Of a DNA stretch of 7,729 bases, positions 1-5,534 are shown in pieces; the first letter of the stretch is position 1, and every line of letters begins with the position of its first letter. The DNA comes from Balneolaceae bacterium (GTDB lineage Bacteria > Bacteroidota > Rhodothermia > Balneolales > Balneolaceae): positions 1 through 7,729 of the forward strand of contig SKZL01000042.1 of NCBI GenBank assembly GCA_007127395.1. Reading direction: 5' to 3'. The notes beneath the pieces were generated by a model. It worked only from the letters and a program-made list of their open reading frames with translations, was not told the DNA's origin and made no database searches. Made by a program: the position numbers and the translations under genes.

Positions 1-267
1 GAAATATTGCTAACCAGTATGGATCGCGATGGAACAAAGGCCGGATACGATATAGAGCTGCTTAAAAAAGTAAATGAATTAGTAACAATACCGGTGATCG
101 CAAGTGGTGGTGCTGGCACGATTGAACACTGTTGTGAAGCCGTTCTTGATGGACATGCAGATGCTGTACTGGCCGCCAGTATTTTTCATTTTCGAGAAAT
201 TGAAATTCCCCATTTAAAACAACAAATGTCTGAAAAAGGCATACAAGTTCGATTATTAACTAATTAA
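1..267 (+). CDS. hisF: Imidazole glycerol phosphate synthase cyclase subunit HisF (3' part)
   Basis: This is the C-terminal 88 residues of HisF; the gene begins outside the window and is read in frame 1 to a TAA stop. HisF is the (beta-alpha)8-barrel cyclase. It uses ammonia delivered by HisH to convert PRFAR into imidazole glycerol phosphate and AICAR in cytoplasmic histidine synthesis. Visible signatures are [17 protein letters not shown] at the left edge, whose second DRD aspartate corresponds to the catalytic Asp of the second barrel half, then VIASGGAG, the phosphate-binding loop, and AASIFHF near the end of the barrel. The frame is open from base 1, so TTG or ATG codons inside it are not starts. 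It is followed after 13 nt by hisE on the same strand, as expected for the end of a his operon. Confidence 0.96.
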   Translation, partial: EILLTSMDRDGTKAGYDIELLKKVNELVTIPVIASGGAGTIEHCCEAVLDGHADAVLAASIFHFREIEIPHLKQQMSEKGIQVRLLTN

Positions 268-280
268 CAAATCATATATT

Positions 281-580
281 ATGGCAACAAAAGAAGAGAT
301 TGAATTTTTATACGACCTGGAAAGGCTGCTGATCAGCCGCCGGGTCGAAAAACCAAAAGGGTGCTACTCCACCAAACTTTTCAAAAAAGGTGTTGACAAA
401 ATTGCTCAAAAACTGGGAGAAGAGGCAGTTGAAACAATCATAGCTTCAAAAAACAAAAAAGAGTCTGAATTTGTCGGCGAATCTGCAGACCTCATCTATC
501 ACCTGTTGGTCCTTCTTGTAGAAAAAGAGGTACCCCTGGACAGGGTTATCCAGGAGATGATGTTGCGAAGCAAAAAATGA
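281..580 (+). CDS. hisE: Phosphoribosyl-ATP pyrophosphatase HisE (stand-alone)
   Basis: A 99-residue protein that hydrolyses phosphoribosyl-ATP to phosphoribosyl-AMP and pyrophosphate, the second step of histidine synthesis. It is an all-alpha MazG-like protein. The sequence shows the family path PKGCYSTKLF (25-34), then KIAQKLGEEAVE (40-51) and ESADLIYHLLVLL (67-79). Glu47, Glu48, Glu51 and Asp70 are the expected Mg2+-binding acidic residues. Length fits a single-domain HisE. Many Bacteroidota instead encode a HisI-HisE fusion of about 200 residues, and no HisI domain lies upstream here. The ATG at 281 is chosen because it gives a full domain directly after hisF. No Shine-Dalgarno sequence is visible. 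It ends a + strand operon and faces the abgT gene. Confidence 0.93.
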   Translation: MATKEEIEFLYDLERLLISRRVEKPKGCYSTKLFKKGVDKIAQKLGEEAVETIIASKNKKESEFVGESADLIYHLLVLLVEKEVPLDRVIQEMMLRSKK

Positions 581-586
581 TTCGAT

Positions 587-621
587 AGTAAAAAGTGAAA
601 AGAAAGAAGTAAAAAGTAAGG
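587..621 (+). repeat. AGTRAAA heptad tandem block, forward
   Basis: Five consecutive, partly degenerate heptads read AGTAAAA, AGTGAAA, AGAAAGA, AGTAAAA and AGTAAGG, starting 6 nt after the hisE stop. The same heptad appears in perfect form on the opposite strand at 691-713. A 12-bp exact inverted repeat (591-602 against 691-702) links the two blocks, so a transcript leaving hisE could fold across the gap. The function is unknown; it could act as a bidirectional transcript-end structure or be part of an interspersed repeat. Confidence 0.6.
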
Positions 622-657
622 GCTAAACAACGTTTTGAATTCTGAATAGACTTTTCA

Positions 658-690
658 CCCCGAAGTGTCGGGACTGTCGCTGCGCTCCAG
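658..690. repeat. GC-rich hairpin element in the hisE-abgT gap
   Basis: A GC-rich island sits inside an otherwise AT-rich gap. It begins with a 5-bp stem, CCCGA (659-663) and TCGGG (668-672), with loop AGTG, and continues into a TGTCGCTGCGCTCCAG stretch (675-690). It lies between the two heptad blocks. Its composition and position suggest a mobile-style interspersed intergenic repeat, but only one copy is in the window, so this is inference. Confidence 0.4.
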
Positions 691-713
691 CTTTTCACTT
701 TTCACTTTTCACT
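691..713 (-). repeat. AGTGAAA heptad tandem block, reverse
   Basis: Read on the - strand, this is three perfect AGTGAAA heptads plus two further bases of the next unit. It ends 3 nt from the abgT stop codon. It is the inverted counterpart of the block at 587-621, so the two blocks flank the convergent gap symmetrically, each adjoining a gene end. A role in transcription ending for both genes is possible but not shown. Confidence 0.65.
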
Positions 714-716
714 CCA

Positions 717-2303
717 TTAATTTGCCGGATAGATATAGTTTGCCTCAAAACTAAGTGGAATTCCCAGCCACCAATAGATCAGCAGGAAGATCGTCCATGT
801 AATTCCAAAGATAATTGAATAGGGAAGCATCATGGAGATCAGAGTGCCAATTCCGGTATTTTTAACATATCGCTGACAAAACACAACCACCAGTGGAAAG
901 TAGGGTAACAGAGGAGTAATAATGTTTGATATAGAATCACCTACCCTATAAGCCGCCTGAGTTAAGTCAGGAGATATCCCCAGCTGCATAAGCATCGGTA
1001 CAAATATGGGTGCAATTAACGCCCACTTTGCAGAGGCTGAACCAACCAACAGATTTACAAACGCACTCAAAAATATGATACCAACAATGGTCAGCTGACC
1101 CGGCATTGCCAGTGCTTCCAGGAAATTGGCACCTTTAAGGGCAATTAAAAGTCCAATATTGGACTTACCGAATGCGTCAATAAATAGTGCACAGAAAAAC
1201 GCCATCACAATATAGTACCCCATACTCTCCATCGACTTGGTCATATTATTGATCATATCTTTGGAACTCTTGTACTTGCCTGAAGCATAACCATAGACCA
1301 CCCCGGGGATCAGCAATAACACAAATATCAGAGGCACAATGGCCTGCATTAAGGGTGCATTAAAAGAGAAAAGTGAACTCACTTCAGGATTATCCCAATT
1401 CGGATCTCTCAGGGATGAACTTTCCGGCCATGCCCAGGCAAACAACCCGATTAAACCGAGCATCATTGCGGTAAAACCAAACCAGAATGCGCGGCTCTCT
1501 TTTGGTGATACTGTTTCCATTTGCGGCATTTCGTCTTCATCACCATCAATCTCAATACCCGAGAGCCTGGGTTCAACAATCTTATCTGTAATATACCACC
1601 CAACACCAATAATCAGTAAACTCGACGCAGCAGTAAAATAATAGTTGTTCAGTGGATTCAACTCCATGGCAGGATCCAGTATTCTGGCTGCTTCCAGAGT
1701 AAAACTCATGATGAGGGGATCAATGGCAGAGGGGACAAAATTCGCGGAAAATCCACCACTAACACCTGCAAAAGCCGCTGCAATTCCGGCAAGTGGATGC
1801 CTCCCGGCTGCATAAAATATTACACCACCAAGCGGAATCACAAGCACATAACCGGCATCAGCCGCTGTATGGCTGACAATCGCTATCAAAATAAGCATTG
1901 GAGTTAATAGTGAAGCAGGAGTAAAACCTAGAAGTTTTTTAAGCCCGGCATCAATCCATCCCGAGTGTTCTGCTACACCAACACCAAGCATAGCCACAAG
2001 CACTATACCCAACGGGGCAAATAGGACAAATGTACTCACCATTGAAGCTAAAAACCCTGCCAGACTATCACCCGTTAATTGATTTTGAACCCGTAATTCA
2101 TCTCCTGTTAATGGATGAATTGCATCAAAATCAAAAGGGGAAAGAATAGCTGAGAAAACCCAAACGATTATCAGCAATAAAAAGAAGAGCATTGCAGGGT
2201 CAGGTAATTTATTACCCAGCGATTCGATAACATTTAAAAACTTGTCAAACAGTGTTCCGGATCCCTCGGAAGTGGGCGTTTCCTTTTCCTTCTCATTATC
2301 CAT
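717..2303 (-). CDS. AbgT-family membrane transporter
   Basis: A 528-residue polytopic inner-membrane protein of the AbgT family, which includes E. coli AbgT (p-aminobenzoyl-glutamate uptake) and MtrF/YdaH (reported to export sulfonamide-type antimetabolites). Numbered from the upstream GTG at 2312, hydrophobic segments start near residue 40 and end near 514. Family signatures are SHTAADAGYVLVIPLGG (147-163), GVSGGFSANFVPSAIDPL (183-200), LVGSASAKW (422-430), YRVGDS (455-460) and ITPLLPY (465-471). From memory, Asp198, Ser427, Trp430, Arg456, Asp459 and Pro467 match residues reported as important in MtrF. The region 250-275 is an acidic cytoplasmic linker between two halves. I prefer the ATG at 2303, because the GTG at 2312 adds only three residues. 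Neither start has a Shine-Dalgarno sequence. Substrate and direction cannot be told. It is a single gene, convergent with hisE and divergent from hipB. Confidence 0.93.
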   Translation of the reverse strand: MDNEKEKETPTSEGSGTLFDKFLNVIESLGNKLPDPAMLFFLLLIIVWVFSAILSPFDFDAIHPLTGDELRVQNQLTGDSLAGFLASMVSTFVLFAPLGIVLVAMLGVGVAEHSGWIDAGLKKLLGFTPASLLTPMLILIAIVSHTAADAGYVLVIPLGGVIFYAAGRHPLAGIAAAFAGVSGGFSANFVPSAIDPLIMSFTLEAARILDPAMELNPLNNYYFTAASSLLIIGVGWYITDKIVEPRLSGIEIDGDEDEMPQMETVSPKESRAFWFGFTAMMLGLIGLFAWAWPESSSLRDPNWDNPEVSSLFSFNAPLMQAIVPLIFVLLLIPGVVYGYASGKYKSSKDMINNMTKSMESMGYYIVMAFFCALFIDAFGKSNIGLLIALKGANFLEALAMPGQLTIVGIIFLSAFVNLLVGSASAKWALIAPIFVPMLMQLGISPDLTQAAYRVGDSISNIITPLLPYFPLVVVFCQRYVKNTGIGTLISMMLPYSIIFGITWTIFLLIYWWLGIPLSFEANYIYPAN

Positions 2304-2349
2304 GTTGGCCACGTCTGTTTACATTAGGTTAGTGTTCATAAAATCTATG

Positions 2350-2380
2350 CAAAAATAAGAGATTCATGGCTTGAAGCAAG
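2350..2380 (-). promoter_or_regulatory. Candidate abgT promoter (TAnnTTTG type)
   Basis: On the - strand, TATTTTTG (2357-2350) fits the Bacteroidota -7 consensus TAnnTTTG exactly. CTTG (2380-2377) lies 19 nt upstream in the place of the -33 TTTG element. Transcription would begin around 2343 and give a leader of about 40 nt before the ATG at 2303. The rest of the gene-free stretch 2313-2630 is AT-rich and holds no convincing ORF or RNA gene. Confidence 0.45.
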
Positions 2381-2577
2381 AAAAAACTTTACTCAATAAA
2401 CAGCATTCAAAAAAGCGGGCTCAACATATCAATATTGCTCTCAATTTCACCAGACTTAAATGGTATTGCAAGATTATAATAATGATCACTTTAAATGGCA
2501 TAAGCAGCTCATTTAAAACTGGCTCATCTCATCAAATTTATTAATTCAATATTTTCTTATAAATAAATGTTTCATGG

Positions 2578-2613
2578 TTTTGATGATAATAATAAACATA
2601 TTAACTATATTTG
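2578..2613 (+). promoter_or_regulatory. Candidate hipBA promoter
   Basis: TATATTTG at 2606-2613 is an exact TAnnTTTG -7 element. TTTTG at 2578-2582 is a possible -33 element, 23 nt upstream, slightly wider than the usual spacing of about 19-21. A start near 2620 would leave a leader of only about 10 nt before the hipB ATG at 2631. The -7 overlaps the palindrome at 2611-2627, which suits autorepression. Confidence 0.5.
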
Positions 2614-2627
2614 TTGATAATCATCAA
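2611..2627. promoter_or_regulatory. Candidate HipB operator palindrome
   Basis: TTGTTGAT-A-ATCATCAA is an inverted repeat with 7 of 8 positions matching about a central A. It lies 3 nt before the hipB start codon and overlaps the last three bases of the putative -7 element. An extra half-site TTGATGAT sits at 2580-2587 over the possible -33. HipB-family proteins bind palindromes in their own promoters, so autoregulation is the natural reading, but binding is inferred from position and symmetry only. Confidence 0.5.
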
Positions 2628-2630
2628 TAA

Positions 2631-2915
2631 ATGAAATCTAAAAAACAGCACATATACCCGCAGCATCAGGTCATTTTAAACCAATTGGGTGAGAACATCA
2701 AACGGGCCAGGAAAAGGCGGAAATTGACAACCATTCGATTGGCGGAAATAGCCAATATTGATCGCACTACGCTCTATTATATTGAACGGGGGAGAGCCAG
2801 TGTCTCTATGGGTGCATATTTTAATGTACTCAGAGCATTGAATCTGCATCATGATTTTCTAAAAATTGCTCAGGAAGATCCTGACGGACGCGCACTTCAG
2901 GATTCCGGATTATAA
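2631..2915 (+). CDS. hipB: HipB-like XRE-family antitoxin/repressor
   Basis: A 94-residue DNA-binding protein expected to bind and neutralise the HipA kinase and to repress its own operon. The N-terminus is basic (MKSKKQH). A Cro/C1-type helix-turn-helix follows: LGENIKRARKRRKLT (19-33) forms helix 1 and linker, IRLAEIANI (35-43) helix 2, and DRTTLYYIERG (44-54) the recognition helix. Helices 4-5 run through ASVSMGAYFNVLRALNL. The end, EDPDGRALQDSGL, resembles the tail of antitoxins partnered with HipA. The stop overlaps the hipA start as TAATG, so translation is probably coupled. The ATG at 2631 is preceded by a palindrome and a -7 box, with no Shine-Dalgarno sequence. Family assignment is secure; the exact operator is not. 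Confidence 0.9.
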   Translation: MKSKKQHIYPQHQVILNQLGENIKRARKRRKLTTIRLAEIANIDRTTLYYIERGRASVSMGAYFNVLRALNLHHDFLKIAQEDPDGRALQDSGL

Positions 2916-4360
2916 TGACACAGATGAATCGTCATGATCATGACATATTGATTTACCTCTGGAATTCCAAACATTCCACCTCGATACCTGTTGGGACTTT
3001 ATCTCTGCAGGCTGCGGATAATGACGATTACTGGACATTCCAATATCATTCTGATTTTTTGAAAATGCCTGTCAGTAGGTTTTTTGATCCGCTTTTCAAA
3101 CTGATTAAAAAACCTACAGCAAGCTTCAGCAGTAATTCACACTTCTCAATTTTTATGGATTCAATGCCAGGCTCATGGGGGCAAAAACTTCAACTGCTGG
3201 CGGGTAAAATGGAAAAGAGAATTGCTGATAATAACCAACAGAACACATTGAATAATGCAGATAATGTTGATAATTATCATCAATCTGTAACGGGATTATC
3301 TATCTCAACACTACTGATGGTGACGGATCCTCTGCGTAAGGGAGGATTGAGATTTAAAACGTTAGAATCCGGTCCATTCCTTGAACAGGATACGATAAAA
3401 GCGGTGCCTGGAATCGATTATCTGGATGTTATTGAAGCGGGGATAAATATACTGGAGAGAGATGAACAATCTGCAGAAACTGAACAGACTTTAAAAACAC
3501 TCTTTTCACCTTCGGCATCATTAGGTGGTTCCAGGCCCAAATGTTCTGTACGCGATCAAAAGGATCAGCTCTGGATTGCCAAATGTCCCTCATTATACGA
3601 TCAGGTTGATAAGGGTGCTTGGGAATATTTATGCTGGCTAATGGCAAAACAAACAGGTATCGAAGTACCGGATGCAGGTTTACAAAAAGGAATTCGTGAT
3701 CACCACATCTTTCTATCTAAAAGATTTGACCGCAATGATCAAGATAGAATTCACTTTATCTCCGCCAATACTGCAATCAGGATGATTGCCCAATCCGATC
3801 ACCTTCATTTACCGGGTTATCTGCACCTGGCAGAGTTCATACAATTTCATGGAAGTGAACCAAAAAAAGATCTCCACCAGTTATGGCGCAGGCTCTTTTT
3901 TAACCTTGCAATATCTAATCATGATGATCATCTAAACAATCATGGTTTCCTTCTTACTGAAAAGGGATGGAAACTTGCACCTGCATTTGATCTCAATCCA
4001 GCATCTTTGCCTTCGAAAGGCAGAAGGACTCTAAGTATAGAGCACGGTTCCGGGAAAAGAGATCCGGAGTCTGCTTTTGAAATTGGAAAGTTCATGCAGC
4101 TTTCAGAAAAAGAGATGAAACAAATATCTGAAGAAGTATATGATTCAATCTCATCCTGGAAGAAGAAAGCAGTGCAACTTGAAATCAAAACGGTAGAAAT
4201 TGAAGCTTTGAGCCGTTCATTTATATTGCCGGCAAAATTTCGGCCTATAACCGAAAAACCAAAAGAAATAGCAAATCAACCTGTTAAGAGATCATTTTTC
4301 AGGGATCTAAAAACGAATAAGAATATTGGTAATGATGAATCCGTAAATGATCAGAATTAG
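2915..4360 (+). CDS. hipA: HipA-like serine/threonine kinase toxin
   Basis: A 481-residue, full-length HipA-type kinase (E. coli HipA has 440 residues). E. coli HipA phosphorylates glutamyl-tRNA synthetase and causes growth arrest; the target here is unknown. An N-terminal subdomain spans about residues 10-100 (VGTLSLQ, then DSMPGSWGQ at 82-90). DPLRKGGLRF (138-147) leads to the kinase part. Ser202 in SASLGGSRPK (200-209) aligns with the autophosphorylated Ser150 of E. coli, and Lys209 with the conserved loop lysine. Lys223 in WIAKCPS is the likely ATP lysine. SNHDDHLNNHGF (334-345) is the catalytic loop with Asp337 and Asn342, and APAFDLNP (355-362) supplies the metal-binding Asp359. The active site therefore looks intact. 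Odd features are an N/D/Q-rich stretch at 105-123 and a polar, basic tail after about 445. It overlaps hipB by 1 nt and ends 20 nt from the convergent mgsA, with no terminator seen. Confidence 0.92.
   Translation: MTQMNRHDHDILIYLWNSKHSTSIPVGTLSLQAADNDDYWTFQYHSDFLKMPVSRFFDPLFKLIKKPTASFSSNSHFSIFMDSMPGSWGQKLQLLAGKMEKRIADNNQQNTLNNADNVDNYHQSVTGLSISTLLMVTDPLRKGGLRFKTLESGPFLEQDTIKAVPGIDYLDVIEAGINILERDEQSAETEQTLKTLFSPSASLGGSRPKCSVRDQKDQLWIAKCPSLYDQVDKGAWEYLCWLMAKQTGIEVPDAGLQKGIRDHHIFLSKRFDRNDQDRIHFISANTAIRMIAQSDHLHLPGYLHLAEFIQFHGSEPKKDLHQLWRRLFFNLAISNHDDHLNNHGFLLTEKGWKLAPAFDLNPASLPSKGRRTLSIEHGSGKRDPESAFEIGKFMQLSEKEMKQISEEVYDSISSWKKKAVQLEIKTVEIEALSRSFILPAKFRPITEKPKEIANQPVKRSFFRDLKTNKNIGNDESVNDQN
2931..2944. 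other. Perfect 14-bp palindrome at the start of hipA
   Basis: GTCATGATCATGAC is a perfect palindrome covering hipA codons 6-10 (encoding part of RHDHD), 14 nt after the start codon. It could hold an RNA fold or protein site that affects HipA translation. About one such perfect 14-mer per 16 kb is expected by chance, so its meaning is uncertain. Confidence 0.3.
3266..3284. promoter_or_regulatory. Operator-like repeat inside hipA
   Basis: GTTGATAATTATCATCAAT matches the pre-hipB sequence GTTGATAATCATCAAT (2613-2628) exactly except for an inserted TAT. It contains a perfect 12-bp palindrome, TGATAATTATCA (3268-3279), and lies within codons 118-124, in the Asn/Asp-rich stretch. If HipB tolerates the wider spacing, this may be a second, intragenic operator that allows looping or a roadblock. 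Confidence 0.35.
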
Positions 4361-4380
4361 ATTTAAAAGATTTTCAGCAA

Positions 4381-4908
4381 TCAATTCTCTTTATTCAACT
4401 CCTTCAAACGCGCACCGTAATCGACTAAAAAACGCTCATAAGGTTTCCCGAGAAGCTCCGAACTGATCAAAAAATCTGCAGATGAGCGGCTGCATGCCAA
4501 TGGGATATTGTAGACAATGGCTATACGCAGTAACGCTTTAACATCCACATCATGTGGCTGCGCGAGCAGTGGATCCCAGAAGAATATCAAAATATCAAGC
4601 TTACCCTGAGCGATAGCGGCGCCCAACTGCTGATCACCGCCCAATGGCCCACTCATAAATCTATGTACTTCAAGCCCAAGTTTATCAGAGATCATGCCAC
4701 CGGTCGTTCCCGTGCCATACAGTTCATGCTCTTTTAAAATATCACGATTGTACTCCACCCAATCCATTAGATCTCTCTTTCTGTAATCATGCGCAACAAG
4801 CCCGATCCTCTTCTTTTCACCCATGGTTTCTGTTCTGGATGCAATACTTGGATGAGGTTTTTTACTCGATACATTTACTTCCCTGAACTCTTTCTTTTCT
4901 TTTGACAT
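4381..4908 (-). CDS. mgsA: Methylglyoxal synthase
   Basis: A 175-residue cytoplasmic enzyme that converts dihydroxyacetone phosphate to methylglyoxal and phosphate, a bypass that frees phosphate when sugar phosphates build up. Motifs in order are IGLVAHD (35-41), GTGTTGGMIS (65-74), SGPLGGDQQ (86-94) and FFWDPLLAQPHDVDVKALLR (109-128). His40, Asp41, Asp92, Asp112, His119 and Asp122 align with E. coli His19, Asp20, Asp71, Asp91, His98 and Asp101 at a constant offset of 21, so the active site is complete. The protein has about 20 extra N-terminal residues that are charged and Ser/Lys-rich. Translation could instead start at Met29 (MGEKKRIG), giving a length nearer the usual of about 150. It is 78 nt downstream of the subunit-3-like gene on the same strand, so co-transcription with the dehydrogenase is possible. 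It converges on hipA. Confidence 0.95.
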   Translation of the reverse strand: MSKEKKEFREVNVSSKKPHPSIASRTETMGEKKRIGLVAHDYRKRDLMDWVEYNRDILKEHELYGTGTTGGMISDKLGLEVHRFMSGPLGGDQQLGAAIAQGKLDILIFFWDPLLAQPHDVDVKALLRIAIVYNIPLACSRSSADFLISSELLGKPYERFLVDYGARLKELNKEN

Positions 4909-4986
4909 TGGAGGCCTTTTTATTCGGATTTACTCTTAATGCATTATATGAAATTCATCTCAGAAACTTTTCCAAATCGAAGGAAT

Positions 4987-5529
4987 TTATAATGCCCACG
5001 TTTTTCCACCCGCACTCACCAGGCTTATACAGCCTTCATAAACTCCGGGGATCTCATCATAATTTAACAGTTGTGTTGCCCCCACTTCAGATGTGAAAAA
5101 ACCAAGCATGGCCAACTGCTTAAATCTTCTGAAAAAAGCTAGATTCTCACCTTCTAAACGAATCATCTCCCTTACGTACCTGCTTTGCTCTTCAAACGAC
5201 AGCTCATGAAATCTGTCGTCAGCCATTTCATTCAGTTTTCTGATTAAAAATTCAGACTCTCCATCAGACAGATAGCCGGCAATAAGCTGATCCAAAAACC
5301 TCTCTACTTGAGCCTCTTTAGCTCCGGGTGTATCCGTTCCGGGAAGCAATACTTCAGCAAAATCCGAAACCACTCGAAGTTGCCTGCGGTCTAACGCTTC
5401 TGGTGACCAACTACCATCTTGCTTCGATGCACACCCCTTCAACATGGAGGTAATCAGAGAACCACTCACCGTTACTCCCAATAGTATAGCCGTTTTTTTA
5501 ATTGCTTCTTTTCTGCTGATATTCTCCAT
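4987..5529 (-). CDS. Gluconate 2-dehydrogenase subunit 3-like protein (dehydrogenase small subunit)
   Basis: A 180-residue protein of the gluconate 2-dehydrogenase subunit 3 family, the small partner of GMC-type flavoprotein dehydrogenases. The N-terminus, SRKEAIKKTAILLGVTVSGS, resembles a Tat-type signal, but with RK instead of a twin arginine, followed by a hydrophobic stretch. MLKGC (29-33) could be a lipobox with Cys33 lipidated, which would anchor the complex to the membrane. The mature part has the family pattern RRQLRVVSDFAEVLLPGTDTPGAKEAQV, with the LLPGTDTPGA segment at 61-70, and then YDEIPGVYEG (157-166) near the C-terminus. It begins 5 nt after the stop of the upstream GMC gene, so the two are almost surely one transcript. 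Such small subunits are thought to carry the signal that exports the folded FAD subunit. No cytochrome c subunit is present. Confidence 0.85.
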   Translation of the reverse strand: MENISRKEAIKKTAILLGVTVSGSLITSMLKGCASKQDGSWSPEALDRRQLRVVSDFAEVLLPGTDTPGAKEAQVERFLDQLIAGYLSDGESEFLIRKLNEMADDRFHELSFEEQSRYVREMIRLEGENLAFFRRFKQLAMLGFFTSEVGATQLLNYDEIPGVYEGCISLVSAGGKTWAL

Positions 5530-5534
5530 AAACG

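Noticed and set aside
587..713. CRISPR array or direct-repeat array
   Set aside because: The units are 7 bp with no spacers and are inverted between blocks; no cas genes are nearby.
2304..2312. GTG start for abgT at 2312, adding three residues
   Set aside because: An ATG follows three codons later and the extra residues carry no family feature; neither start has a Shine-Dalgarno sequence. It remains possible.
2313..2630. Mobile-element boundary around hipBA
   Set aside because: No transposase, terminal inverted repeats or target duplication were visible at either side of the module.
4902..5096. Small + strand reading frame over the mgsA upstream gap
   Set aside because: It lies mostly antisense to the subunit-3-like gene, has no recognisable domain and no start signal.
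4987..5529. Classical Tat signal on the small subunit
   Set aside because: The motif has Arg-Lys instead of Arg-Arg. I keep it as Tat-like with a possible lipobox rather than a firm call.
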